Shown here in pieces: positions 21,914 through 34,600 of a DNA stretch of 64,000 bases. The stretch covers positions 58,613,718 through 58,677,717 of the forward strand of contig JALGPY010000004.1 of the NCBI GenBank assembly GCA_023055425.1, in the 5' to 3' direction. The DNA is from Linanthus parryae (Eukaryota; Streptophyta; Magnoliopsida; Ericales; Polemoniaceae). The position numbers and the translations under genes are program-made. Every line of letters starts with the position of its first letter. Positions within the stretch are counted from its first letter, which is position 1. A model generated the notes under the pieces. The model made no database searches. It had not been told where the DNA came from and was given only the letters and a program-made list of their open reading frames with translations.

Positions 21914-23359
21914 TTAAACCACTGCAGGCGTGTCCTTCAACCACGGATCCAACGGCTTCCCAATAGAGTAAACAATAAACCCAATCTCCCTCAGCTCCTC
22001 AGCATTCACAACGTTCCTACCATCAAACACAAATGCAGGCTTCTGCATTTGGTCGTAAATCCTCTTATAATCAAGAGTCTTGAATTCATCCCATTCCGTC
22101 AGAATGCAGATCCCATGAGCATCCTTTGTCGCCGCGTAAGCATCGGAAGCTATGCTTACATGTTCCACAGACGTAGGACTCGTGGGCCCCCGCGACCTAA
22201 TGGGACGGTCCCAATCGAACTTGTTCCCCGAGAGATCGCGCATTATCTGATCTTCAGCTACCTGAGGGTCGTAAATGCACAAGTGGGCGTTATCGCCAAT
22301 CAACCCCTTGCAGACATCTATAGCCGGAGTTTCTCTAGTGTCGCCGGTATCTTTCTTGAATGCGAAACCAAAGACGGCTATTTTCTTGCCGGCGATGGTA
22401 TTGAACATGGAGGACACAACCCGGTTCACAAACCTACTCTTCTGGTAGTCGTTCAGCTTCACGACTTGTTTCCAGTAGTTTGCGACTTCAGGAAGGCCGT
22501 TGCATTCGCAGATGTAGACCAAGTTGAGGATGTCTTTCTGGAAGCACGATCCGCCGAATCCGACGCTCGCGTTGAGGAACTTGGGTCCGATTCTCGTGTC
22601 CGTGCCGATCGCGTTGGCGACCTGCGACACGTCGGCGCCCGTCGCCTCGCAGAGCGCTGACATGGCGTTGACGGACGAGATCCTCTGTGCCAGGAACGCG
22701 TTTGCGGCGAGCTTCGAGAGCTCCGCCGACCAGAGATTGCTGCAGATGATCCGCTCCTCCGGGACCCACTCGGCATACACGTCTTTCAATGCTTTGATCG
22801 CTTTCTTTCCCTCGGGGGTTTCTCTTCCGCCGATCAAAACCCTGTCGGGCTTAAAAAGGTCTTTTACCGCCGTCCCTTCGGCGAGAAACTCGGGGTTTGA
22901 GAGGATTTGGTAGTTAATCCCCTTGCTGTTGTGGGTTAGAATTCTTTCAATCGCCTCGGCGGTTTTCACCGGGACAGTCGATTTCTCGACGACGATCTTG
23001 TCGGATTTCGAGACGTCGGCAATCATCCGCGCCGCACTCTCCCAGTAGGTCAGGTCAGCGGCTTTGCCGGCGCCGAGGCCGCGGGTTTTTGTCGGCGTGT
23101 TGACCGAGACAAAGATGATGTCGGCCTCGGCGACGTGCTTCTCGACGTCCGTGCTGAAGAAGAGGTTCTTGCCGCGGCATTGTTTTACTATTTCGTCCAG
23201 ACCGGGCTCGTATATGGGCAGATTTTTGCTGTTCCAAGCAGTGATTCGAGGGACAGAGATGTCGACCACTGCGACTTCAATGGCGGGGCACTTGAGGGCT
23301 ATAACCGCCATGGTTGGTCCACCAACATACCCAGCTCCGATACAGCATATCTTCACCAT
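21914..23359 (-). CDS. UGDH: UDP-glucose 6-dehydrogenase (intact)
   Basis: Cytosolic enzyme that oxidises UDP-glucose to UDP-glucuronate with two NAD+, the entry step to UDP-xylose, arabinose, apiose and galacturonate for hemicellulose and pectin. The 481-residue length matches plant UGDH (about 480). The N-terminal Rossmann domain has GAGYVGG at residues 8-14, VNTPT at 86-90 and EKSTVPVKT near 125. The central dimerisation helix carries the conserved Lys of [12 protein letters not shown] (K216). The catalytic cysteine is C272 in [10 protein letters not shown]. The C-terminal UDP-binding domain begins around [15 protein letters not shown]. The coding region has no intron, as in known plant UGDH genes. 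The start is the only Met in good context, right before the KICCIGAG strand. A tandem relative lies at 17823-19265. Confidence 0.97.
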   Translation of the reverse strand: MVKICCIGAGYVGGPTMAVIALKCPAIEVAVVDISVPRITAWNSKNLPIYEPGLDEIVKQCRGKNLFFSTDVEKHVAEADIIFVSVNTPTKTRGLGAGKAADLTYWESAARMIADVSKSDKIVVEKSTVPVKTAEAIERILTHNSKGINYQILSNPEFLAEGTAVKDLFKPDRVLIGGRETPEGKKAIKALKDVYAEWVPEERIICSNLWSAELSKLAANAFLAQRISSVNAMSALCEATGADVSQVANAIGTDTRIGPKFLNASVGFGGSCFQKDILNLVYICECNGLPEVANYWKQVVKLNDYQKSRFVNRVVSSMFNTIAGKKIAVFGFAFKKDTGDTRETPAIDVCKGLIGDNAHLCIYDPQVAEDQIMRDLSGNKFDWDRPIRSRGPTSPTSVEHVSIASDAYAATKDAHGICILTEWDEFKTLDYKRIYDQMQKPAFVFDGRNVVNAEELREIGFIVYSIGKPLDPWLKDTPAVV

Positions 23360-24606
23360 CTTTTTCTGTTAGAAGAGATATAAGAGAGACCTGAGATTTG
23401 AATGTGGGAAGAGATTGACAAACAAAGGTTACTTATACTAGAATACGAAACCGACCCAAAACCTTCCGACTAACATAAATTCTATTTCAATTCGGAGATG
23501 GTATAAGCAAAGTGCCAAAGTTTAAGATTGACGAGATGATTTAGAACGGTTACAACACGTTTTACTTTGCCATCCAGTAGTAGTACTTGTACCTAAACTT
23601 TAAGTACCCAACAAGGAAAAGACATGCAACTACTCAACCCTGCGGTTCTTAAAAACTAGCAAAATCCTACATCCGTTCTCTCTCTTTCTTCCATTTACTG
23701 CTCGTATCACTATTCACTGGATCGCATTGACCCGATGATTAGGATAATAAATCAGTGCAATTTTTTGACATTTTTTACATGGTGTTGTAGATAAACATTT
23801 TCTCTACAACATCATGCAAAAATTATCAAAAAATACCTAATTTTATTACCCAAATCACCGGGTCAAAGTGACTCAATTACGAGTCAAAAAGTCAAAGTAG
23901 GAAGAAAGAGAGAGAACGGAGGTAGTATGTGGGATCCATTCATTGAACCCTCGTGTAAGTGTCGGTGATATCGCCAAAGTTATATAGCCTTTCAATTTTA
24001 TCAGAAACATCCAAAAAAACATATAATTCGTCGCGCTAAACCACCTGATCAAGCATTGGTTGGCTAGTAAACTAGTTTGTTGACCGAAACAATAGATACA
24101 CTTTCTTCTTTCCCCTTTACACAACACAGAAGAAACCCGTTTTGCCAAAAATAACACATAATCATTCAAGAAATCGTTAAATCAACTGATACCCATTAAA
24201 GAAATTGGATAATAAACAAAACCCATGGTAATCCAATCTTTTTTATTTTTCCTTTTGAGTGATAAAATTTTGGGAGGATGCTTGACGAAGAACGTGATTG
24301 GAAAGGGTAATAACGCATGGAGTGGAATCGAAGGCATGAAATAAAATTCTATTATTAGTTAGTTAGTTAGAGAGAGAGAGCGAGCTTGATTTCGAAGTAA
24401 TGATCAGAGTGTGTGTGTTTTGTGTTTGTGTTGAGAAATAAACGTGTAAGTACCTGAATATGTTGCCGCAAATCAGGACCAACAAGGTCGGTGCTGTTGA
24501 AGAAGAGAAACGCAAGTGTTGCTTCAGAGAGAGTTTTGATAAAGAGATGGAAGGGGGGAAAAGAGAGCTCTCGTGGGTGTGCGAGTGTTATATTGTGGCT
24601 GATAAT
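23360..24606 (-). other. Predicted 5'UTR and 5'UTR intron of intact UGDH
   Basis: On the minus strand, ATATTCAG is followed by a near-consensus donor GTACTTAC (exon end at 24454). Six bases before the ATG there is an acceptor CTTCTAACAG (AG at 23367-23366). Together they define a 1088-bp intron (23366-24453) in the leader, as is typical of plant UGDH genes. Upstream exon sequence (24455 to about 24600) is CT-rich like plant leaders. The intron holds a MITE (23667-23925). The start of transcription is an estimate. Confidence 0.65.
23667..23925. mobile_element. Stowaway-like MITE copy 4, in the UGDH leader intron
   Basis: Inverted repeat with ends CTACATCCGTTCTCTCTC and GAGAGAACGGAGGTAG. It contains CACTGGATCGCATTGACCCG and AATCACCGGGTCAAAGTGAC, the same family as copies 1-3. 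Confidence 0.8.
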
Positions 24607-24635
24607 TGAACAACTGAGGAGTACCTGAATATGTT

Positions 24636-26180
24636 CCCTATATATACGGTCGAACGTGCCGTTACGAGTCTACCATTAAGCCGCCATTTATGGTGCATTA
24701 ACCCCCGCAACGGTCACTTCCCCACTATATATACGAAGGTTAGCCCTCCATGGAAAGGGTTCACTTCGGAAGTTCTGCTTCTAAGCCCTCTGACCATCAT
24801 TAAGTTGTCTCTCTCTCTTACAGTTGTCGTTGCTTACTCTCTCCCTACTCACACCCTACATCTCTCTGTGTTCTATTCTAATTCCCTACTTGAGATGTAC
24901 ACTTGGATCTCTCTCGAGGATTTCCATGTACACAATTTGGTGAACCCGACGTGAACCCATCCACCTTCAAAATCTTCAACCAATAAACTTGGCAGCTATG
25001 TCTCTTGAAGGTAACCTTGGTGATGGAGACCGATCTCCCTTGTGGGAAGAAACCCCGAGAGAAGAGGTTCCCAACACCAACACAAACACCAACACCCAGA
25101 CAGCTACTGTGAATAGTCTCTCCTTGGAGACACTACAGGCCACAATCCAAAGCCAGGCCAAGGCCATAAAAGCTCAGTCCGTCCAGATCTCCCAGATCAT
25201 GACGCTTCTGGGAGGGCTTGTCCAGAATACCGCTCAGGGGACTTCAGCCCCACCACCTCTATGGTACGCACGCCTGCCCCACCGAACCCGAAATATTCTT
25301 TCCCCAATGTTCCTATACCTCAGGAACCAGGGCTCCAATGAAGCTCATGCCTGACATCTGCTGGGAATCCTCCTCTTTACCCCACAATGCCTCCACACGC
25401 GAATGGAGCCCAAGGGAGATATGTACTCCCACCACCGCCTCCCTATGATCCGAACATGCCCTACATTCCGGGTTTCGCGGCGGTCCCATCGTCAACACCT
25501 GGAGGAAATACGCCTGCTGACGTCGCGGCCCTGGAACAACTTTTAGACAGCATCATCGCAAATCAGATCTTTTCATATACTATCATCCCAAAGGTCGAAA
25601 GTGCACATCCTATCCCGCGATACATATATTTGATGCCCAATCCTGCGGATACAAGGCGCCCAAGTGGGAAAAAGTTCGACAAAGTCAGCGGAAACGCGCA
25701 TGAACACATAATGAGATTCGTCGATCTGATGGGCCCGCATGGAATTGATACTAGGCTTCTTATGTGCGAATTCCCTAAATCTCAGGGAATATCGCGTATA
25801 AATGGTATAGGACTCTCGAGGCAGGATCTGTCAAGACGTGGGACGATATGGTGAAAAAGTTCTACACCAAATTCTTCCAAGTTGAAGAAAAGGTTACCAT
25901 TATCCATCTCACTCGCATGTACCAGAAACATGATGAAGAGGGATTCGCATTCATCAAGAAGTTCAGAGCCAATTCCTTGGAATGCATCGACGAGGTCTTG
26001 GAGAACCGCATGGTGGAAATATGCCTTCAAGGCATGCGCGACAAATACAAAGGTATGTTAATCAATTTGAATATGCCTACCATTTCTAAGTTGATTGACT
26101 GCACCAGGAACATCGAGCCACTGGTGGAGAAGATGAAAAATAAATACACCAGTGAACGCTATGTGCTATGTGTTATTTGA
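24636..26180 (+). mobile_element. Truncated Tat-type Gypsy fragment (LTR end + gag)
   Basis: Homologous by eye to 52860-54400. The 3' part of an LTR (24636 to about 24934) with CCTATATATACGG is followed by primer binding site TGGTGAACCCGACGTGAA at 24938. Gag starts at ATG 24998 (MSLEGN) and is broken into several frames: 24998-25354, 25387-25854, and 25848-26180, which carries the conserved KFYTKFFQVEEKVT and FIKKFRANSLEC. Homology stops near 26160. The left end abuts the start of the intact UGDH transcription unit. Too damaged to act. Confidence 0.8.
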
Positions 26181-26960
26181 ACGTTCGATTTCCACTTGCT
26201 AAATTGTTTCTCTGAAAAACATCAAATAATCTAATAGTTGATGATAACGTAAAGTGGAAGAGTTCTCCGGGGTTGTTACTTGGTTACTATTGGCTTGGTC
26301 GTGCTGAATTCGATCTCTCGTCCAATTAATTTTATTTAATCCGGTTGCAATGTCCCGGATAGCACCTTGTACTCACTCTTCTGGCCGCAAGAAGTCTGTG
26401 AGGGGGTGTCGAAACTTAAGGTCCTGGATGCTTGCGAAATGGTTGGTTCTTTTTCTCCGTATCAACAAATTAACAATGTGATTTTGGAATTGATGAATTA
26501 TTGATGAATATGTGATTTTGGAATGAAATTTGAATTCTCTTGTTTACTTATAAGTGTCAAGCCTCTATTTCCATTTTGTTTTAGCTATGAACTACTATAA
26601 AATGCTTCTTGTTTGTATAATGCCTCATAATCTATTTACATGTGTGGGTGTTTATTTACTCAGTATTTTCGCTGATTTTTGGAAACTGTGTGTTCTCTTT
26701 TGTTTTCTGCACCACAGGTCTAGATGGGAGCTTGGCTTAACGGAGCGCGGATCACAACTAGAATTTTCACGTTTAATTTATTTAGAACTTCTTTTAGTAT
26801 CTTTGGATTTTAGTTTAGATAATTCCCATGTTTGTGGCACAACAAATTGAATTATATTAAATTTCATTCTAAAATATGTTGGATGTTAAGCTTGGATCCT
26901 CTGTTTGAAATCTCCTTGTATCCGAGTTTCATCTCGGGTACGGAGTGACACCCCCGGGCT
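26181..26960. other. Unclassified spacer, no gene
   Basis: No coding pattern held over more than a few dozen codons. Probably the remains of other repeats between the Tat fragment and the Copia remnant. Confidence 0.4.
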
Positions 26961-28566
26961 TCTGTCTTGGTCATTTTGGGGCTGTTACCTAAAGCCATGA
27001 CATCCGAGATAGAATCCATGTATACCAACAAAGTATGGACTTTGGGGGAACCACCCTCAGGGGCGCGACCTATGGGGTGCAAGTGGTTCTTCAAGAAGAA
27101 GACCGACATGGATGGTAATGTGATTACCTATAAGGGCCGATTGGTGGCAAAAGGATTTAGATAGATTCATGGTATAGACTATGATGAAACCTTTTTACCA
27201 GTCGTGATGACCAAATTCATTTAAATCCTACTTGCTATTGCAGCTTATTACTTTTTTTTTATTGATGAAACTATTGCAGCTTATTACGACTATGAGATTT
27301 GGCGGATGGATGTCAAAATAGCGTTTTTGTATGGAAACCTCCTCGAGGATGTGTACATGACACAAGCTGAGGGTGTTGTAGATCTAGAGCATGCAAATAA
27401 AGTCTGTAAGTTGCAACGATCCATTTATGGATTGAAGCAAATTGCTAGGAGTTTGAATCGACGTTTTGATGATGCGGTCAAAGAGTTTGACTTCATCAAG
27501 AATGAAAATGAATCTTGAGTCTACAAGAAGGTTAGTGGGAGCTCTCATGTATTTCTGGTCTTGTATGTGGATGACATACTACTCATTGAAAACGACGTTC
27601 CTATGCTGCAATCTTGAAGGATTGGCTAGGAAAGTGTTTCTCAATGAAAGACTTAGGGGATGCAACTTATATACTTGGTATCAAGATCTATAGAGATAGA
27701 TCGAGGAAGCTGCTAGGCCTAATTCAAAGTACATATATAGATAAGGTGCTGAATCGGTTCAACATGCAAGATTCCAATAATGGATTCTTGTCCATGTCTC
27801 AAGGGATCACCCTTTCAAAGGTTGGTTGTCCTTCCAATGAGATTGGGAAGGACCGCATGAGTCGGTTTCCTTATTCTTCGTCCATAGGATCCATCATGTA
27901 TGTCATGTTGTGTACTAGACCAGATGTGTCATACGCATTGAGTGTGACGAGCATATATTAGTCTAATCCGGGTGAGAGTCACTGGTTAGTGGTCAAGAAC
28001 ATCCTCAAGTACTTGAGAAGAACTAAGGATACATTCTTGATCTATGGAGGGGAGGAAGAGTCGCGTGTAAGGGGTTACACGGATGCATGATTCCAAACCG
28101 ACAGAGATGATTTCAGATCGCAGTCGGGATTTTTGTATTGCCCGAATGGAGGAGCTATGAGCTAGAAGAGTTCCAAGCAAGAGACGGTTTCTGTTTCTAC
28201 AACTGAGGTTGAGTACATTGCTGCGAGTGACGCATCAAAGGAAGCTGTTTGGATTAGGAAATTCATTACTGAGCTTGGTGTAGTTCCTAGCATTGTGGAT
28301 CCAATAGAGTTGTATTGTGACAACACTGGAGCTATCGCACAATCAAAGAAACCCAGGCCACACCATAAATGCAAACACGTGCTCAGGAAGCTCCATCTTA
28401 TTCGAGATATCATCGATAGAGTAGATGTGAAGATAGGCAAGATTCTTACAGATGAGAATCTGTCAGATCCCCTCACGAAGCCGCTTGTTCATCGCAAGCA
28501 TGAAGGGCACCCTAGATCTATTGGCATACGAGATGCACCAGATTGGCTCTTGTGCAAGTGGGAGAC
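26961..28566 (+). pseudogene. Copia pol 3' half (RT-RNase H), 5'-truncated
   Basis: Reverse transcriptase starts at MTSEIESMYTNKVW (about 26997), continues through CKWFFKKK, RMDVKIAFLYG, SIYGLKQ, the YVDDILL catalytic motif (about 27568) and CTRPDVSYAL, into RNase H, and ends with HTRSIGIRDAPDW-type sequence at 28555. At least seven in-frame stops and several frame changes are present. Gag, protease and integrase are missing on the left. It joins a purine-rich tract (AAGTGGGAGAC) and its 3' LTR at 28567. Confidence 0.85.
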
Positions 28567-29965
28567 TGTTGGAATAGATTCCCTAGAGGCAATCTTATTT
28601 AGCATGAACATTACTTTTGGCTAGAATATTCATTGTATTGTTTATGGAGATATTTAATATAATGAAGTCCGTAGATTGCGAATGTGTTGATTATCTTAAA
28701 TATCCCTAGTCGATTATACTGATTAATAGGACGATCAACTATAGACTAGTATGTGGGTAGATTGATATGGAGATATCAAATCTAGCACATGGGTATGCAT
28801 TAGGAGTAATGGCTTAGACTTGATACAAGTTATGTAAAGTCACAAGTGCTTCTCGTAGTGACAACGGTATTTTTATCCTTAGACTTGAAGTCACTAGATC
28901 CTCTAGTTGTAGAATATTATGCTTTGATATCGTCAGACGCTACACTGTAAATGGGTAGTAATAAAGGCGCAAATCAGACACAATAGGAAGCAAGCTTAGA
29001 GATGGTAGTGATGTAGATTGAATTTTTCCCTCTTACATAACAGGAGCAAATATCCGCGGCCACTCCAGGGGTAGTGCTTATAGAATGTCTGGTCAGACTC
29101 AGATAAATCAATATGGGATATTGATGTTATCCGCATAGATAAAACAATTCCCATGATCGAGAAACTATGGATTGGATATACGAGTATGAATTTTATGTCT
29201 CGTGTCCAGTCTAGATAAAGAGACAAAGGGATGAGACAATATAGTCACAAGGTTTGTCGGATTACTGACTATTTCTATTAGTTGGGTGGCATGGATGTGT
29301 TGCTAGACACCGCTCTATGTTAGTAATTGTTACTATCAACTAAGTAGAAACCTATGGGGTCACACGCCATATGGATTAAACTAGACTTGGGAATTAACTA
29401 ATATGATTAATTAAATAGAAGGATCAATGCGCAGCCACATGCACTTAGTAGGAATAATTTATAATGTGGACTAATCAATCTAAGGGCAAGATTAGTAGAG
29501 GGGCTAGTATGTAGTTACCAAGGAGTTGTTAGACTATATATATGAACACTCATAGCTTATTCTCATTAAGAGTGTCATAATTGTTATAACACAAGGAGAG
29601 AACAAAGCAAGGAGAGGGAGCAAGACAAGAGGGCCGAACCCCGTTGTCCGCCCCTACCCCGTCGCCCACCTAGAGAGGCGCGGCCTCTTCTTGGTTCATT
29701 TGTTTGCGTGATTCTTCTTCTTCCTCCTTCCATTCATTACAAGCACAAAGACATGGAAGGACTCTAGAGCTTGATTCTAGGCGTGGACTATCCATAGAGA
29801 CGTGAACATTATTTCACGTGTGAAGTCATCCAAGGATACAAACAAGGTATTTGATACTAAATCATTTACTATCATTATGATGTCTAGTCTTGTGATCCTT
29901 GGAGGGTCTTGTGCGGATCTTTATTTTGTATTATTACGCTGTGTAATCCGTTATAAAACCCTACA
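28567..29965 (+). repeat. 3' LTR of the long-LTR Copia family (copy A)
   Basis: Begins TGTTGGAATAGATTCCC directly after the purine tract and ends AAAACCCTACA. About 1.4 kb. It contains a TATA-like CTATATATATGAAC near 29535. Same family as 30146-31695 (minus) and 33036-34463 (plus). Confidence 0.85.
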
Positions 29966-30145
29966 CATTGAGGTTGCTTGTTTTCACGTGCCTTCACCTT
30001 CGTCTAGCTCCCACCGGTCTAGTGCAAATCTCGAGGACGGACACATGATTTGGATGCAAAAGTTATAGAGAGAGGCTAGTGTTCCTAGAATTGTTCTTTG
30101 ATCAGCACATGATCTCTACACAGTAGTATATTATTATGTAGGAGG
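29966..30145. other. Spacer between two Copia LTRs
   Basis: 180 bp between the end of LTR copy A and LTR copy B, which lie in opposite orientation. Nothing recognised. Confidence 0.4.
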
Positions 30146-31695
30146 TGTAGGGTTTTGATCATGGATAGGCAGCGGAAAATCATAATTCATCCATTCAATA
30201 CCCTCCAAGGATCACAGGACAAGAGACATAACGATGGTAAGGGAAGAAATCAAGTTACACACCTTAGGGGTCTCCTGTGATGACTTGTAATGTGAATTGT
30301 GTCACGTCTCTACGGTTGATCCACGCCTAGAGGTGAGATCTAGATCCTCCAACTCCTTGTGCTAGCTAGGAAGAATGGAAGAGGAAGAAGAAATCATGCA
30401 ACAACGGAGCACCAAAGGTGGACCGCTCTCATTTTAGGCCGACGGGTAGGGGCGGTCCCAATGGGGGTTCGGCCCTCCTTGGGACTTTCTCTCTCTCCTT
30501 GCTTTATTCTCTCCTACTCTATCATATAGATGTGTGTGGAGAAAATAAGCTAGGAGTGTTCTTTATATAGTCCAACAACTCCTTGTCCTACTACATAAAG
30601 AACCCCTCTCCTAATCCTACTCAAATAAGGATTAGTCCCTTTTGCAAACTAGTCTTAATCATGTCCAAACATGGATTAGTTCTCTTTGCAAATTAATCCT
30701 AATCATGTCTCTACATGAATTAGGTCACCTTGGAAAATCCTAATCATGTATATACATGGATTAGTCCAACTTGCATATTAGTCCTACTAAGATAGCAAGT
30801 TGTTGCGATTTGATCCTTATAATTAATTAATCATATTAATTAATTATTTATCAAATCTAGTTCACCCCTATATGGCATGTGACCCCATAGGTTCTATTTA
30901 GTTGGTAGTAACTATTTACTAATATGGAGCGGCCTCTAGCAAGACATTCATTCTAGCCAACAAATAGAATAGTCATCATGACAAACCTTGTGCAAGTAAT
31001 TGTCTCATCCCTTTGTCCCAATATCCGGATTGGACACGAGACATACAAGTCACACTCGTATATCCAATCCACATTTTCTCGATCATGGGAATAGCCTTAT
31101 TCGTGCAAATAACATCAATATCCCATATTGATTTATTTGAGTCTGGCCAGACATTTTATAAGCACTATCCCTCGAGTGGCCTAGGATATTTTCTCCTGTT
31201 ATGTGGGAGGAAAAAATTCTATCTACGTCCACTACGATCTCTAAGCTTGCTTCTTATTGTATCTAGTACACGCCTTTATAGCTACCCAGTTACGGTGTAG
31301 CGTTTGACGCTACCAAAATCACAATAATCCACAACTAGACAATCTAGTGACTTCAAGTCTAAGGATGACAATACCATTGCACCACGAGAAGCGCTTGTGA
31401 CTTTACATAACATGTATGTAGCCTTCTCGGAGATGGGTCAATCCAGTATGCCATTACTCCTAATGCATACCCATGTGTTGGATCATGATATCTCCATATC
31501 AATCCAACCTTATACTAATCTATAGATGATTGTCCTATTTAATCATTATAATCGACTAGGGATATTTAAGAATATAACACTTATATTCTAAGGACTCCAT
31601 TCATGTTAACATATCTCCATATCGATAACATAATGAATCGTAAATCCATATATTTGTCACAAGAAATTGATTGACTCTAGGGCACAATTCCAACA
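30146..31695 (-). repeat. 3' LTR of the long-LTR Copia family (copy B)
   Basis: On the minus strand it starts TGTTGGAATTGTGCCC at 31695 and ends CAAAACCCTACA at 30146, about 1.55 kb. The polypurine tract GCAAGTGGGAGAC lies just outside (31696-31708), so it is the 3' LTR of the minus-strand element to its right. Confidence 0.85.
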
Positions 31696-34600
31696 GTCTC
31701 CCACTTGCACTAGAGTCAATCTCCTGCATCACATGCCTATTGATCTAGCGCGGCCCTCCATGCTTACACTGCATAAGGGCGTGGTGGTGAGACATGCGCT
31801 GGTACTTTGCAAATATTCACATCTCCTCTATCAACAATTTGATTGAGATTGAATATTCAGAGTAAGTGCATCTCATGCAGTAATTTACTCAGACCTTTAT
31901 GTTTAGAATCTGTGATTGAATCTTGCCTGGAACCTTTCCAGCTCATAGTCGCTCCCACTAGTGCAAAACATAAAACTTGACTTATAATCTGAAATCTTCT
32001 TTGTCAGATTTGAAGTTCGCATCACTGTAACCCCTTACAGTAAACTCTTCCTATCCTCCGTTTATCAAGAACTCATCTAAGTGCTTCTCAAGTACTAAAG
32101 GATAATCTTGATGATTTATGCAGTGACTCTCACCCGAATTTGACTGGTATCTTTGTGTCATGCCATATGACACAACTGGCCTAGTACATAACATGGCGTA
32201 TCTCATGAATCTTATTCATACGGTCCCTTCCCAATCTAATTGGAAAGACAACTAGTCTTCAAAAAGACTAATTCCATGTGACATAGGTAGAATCCATATT
32301 CTATACATGTTGAACCATTTCAACACCTTTTTCAATTTATGTACTATGACTTAAGTCGCACAACCATCTTGATCTATCTCCATGGATCTTCATAGGTTGC
32401 TTCGCCTAAGTCTATCATTCAAGATTAATTCCCTAGTCAATCTACGTAAGATTTCCAAGTAGGGACGTCATACCCAATGATTAGTATGTCGCCACATACA
32501 AATCAAGGAAAATAATTGTGCTCCCACTAACCTTCTTGTGAACACAAGTCTCATCTTCAATTTTGATGGAACCAAACTCCTTTGATTGCATCATCAATTT
32601 TAAGAACTCAACTCCAATAAGCTTGACTCAATCTATAGACAGATTGCTACAAGTAAGATGTGAATGGATTTAAGCATCACAACTTTGAAAGATTTCGTCA
32701 TAGTCTATACTATGAACTCACAGGAAATCCTTACCCAACTAATTGTCCCTCAAAGGTAATAATATTACCAGCCATGTTGGTTTCCTCATAACCCACTTGC
32801 ACCTTTTAGGTAGTTCCACCAAATTCCATACTTTGTTGGTATACATGGATTCCATATCGTATCTTATGGCTCCAAGACATTTCTGAGAGTATGGCCCACA
32901 CGTGGTCATCTCATAGGTTGTAGGCTCATCTCGATGAGCAATATATCACGGGTTATGAGAAATCCTTATTTCTCTAGTCCCTCGATATATCCTACCTAAC
33001 CTATGAGGTTCTTGTATTATCTGAGTAGGTTGCTCTGTTGGAATAGATGCCCTAGAGGCAATCTAGTTTAGTATGAATTTGTATGTGGCTAGAAAATTCA
33101 TTTATTATTTATTGGATATTTAATATAATGAAGTCCTTAGATTTACAAACGTGTTGTTTATCTTAAATATCCCTAGTCAAGTATAATGATTAAATGGGAC
33201 AATTATCTATAGACTAGTATGGGGTTGGATTGATATGGAGATATCACGATCCAACACATAGGTGTGCATTACGGAATGTTGCACTGGATTGACCCATCAC
33301 CGAGAAGGCTACATACATGTTATGTTGAGTCACAAGTGCTTCTCGGGTACAATGGTATTGTCATCCTTAGACTTGAAGTCACTAGATATTCTAGTTGTGG
33401 ATCATTCTGATCTTGGTAGCGTTAAACGCTACACCGTGACTGGGTAGTTATAAAGGCGTGTACTGGATACAATGAGAAGCAAGCTTAGAGATCGTAGTGG
33501 ACGTATAGAGGATTTGCCCCTCCCACATAACGGGAGCAAATATCCTAGGCCACTCGACGGATAGTGCTTATAGAATGTCTGGCCAGACTCAAATAAATCA
33601 ATATGGGATATTGATGTTATTTGCACGAATAAGGCTATTCCATGGATCGAGAAACTATGGATTGGATATACGAGTGTGACTTGTATGTCTCGTGTCCAAT
33701 CCGGATATGGAGGCAAAGGGATGAGACAACTACTTGTACAAGGTTGTCTAGATGACTATTCTATTAGTTGGCTAGAATGGATGTTTTGCTAGAAACCGCT
33801 CCATATTAGCAAAGAGTTGCTACCAACTAGATAGAACCTATGGGGTCACACGCTATATAGAGTTGTACTAGATTTGGGAATTAATTAATTGGATTAATTA
33901 ATTAGAAGGATCACTTTGCAAACCCTTGCAAACTTAGTAGGGACTAATTTGCAAGGAAGGGACTAAATTGAATTCTAGTTGGACTAGAATAAGTCCTTTA
34001 GGTAGTTAACAAGGAGTTGTTGGACTATATAAAGGACCCTCCTTCCTTCCTTCCTCATAAATTATGCTCTAGAGAGAACATAACAAGAGTGGGAGAGAAC
34101 AAAGGAGAGAGAGCAAGCAACAAAGGAGGCCGACGCCCCCCATTGCCGCCGCCCTCGTCCCCGTCGGCCAAAAGAGGGCCGAGCCCCTCTTTTTTGTCTC
34201 GTTTTGCGTGATTCCTTCACCCTCCTCTCATTCCGGGCTAGCACCAAGGAGATTGGAGATCTAGGATCAACTCTAGGCGTGGATCAACTATACAGAACGT
34301 GACACTATTCGCGTTTGAAGATCAAGGAGAACCCAAAGGTGTGTTTATGATTTCTTACCTTCACTATCGTTATGCATCTAGACTTGTGATCCTTGGAGGG
34401 TTTTGCATGGTTGTTTGTTTGATTATGCTTCCGTTTGCGCGATCCATGAATCAAAACCCTACATGCTCCACAACACCTTGTGATCCTGCTCATGTTCCAT
34501 CAAAACGATCAATGTTCTGTTGTGGTCATTGAACTTCTTCAAGTTCTACTGTCCTCCCACTATTTCTTTAGAGACAGTCTCTACCTTAGAAACATTGTGG

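Noticed and set aside
22049..22660. 203-codon plus-strand frame opposite the intact UGDH
   Set aside because: Shadow frame of a GC-rich conserved gene on the other strand.
26181..26960. Possible host gene between the Tat and Copia remnants
   Set aside because: No splice-consistent coding pattern or recognisable motif was found.
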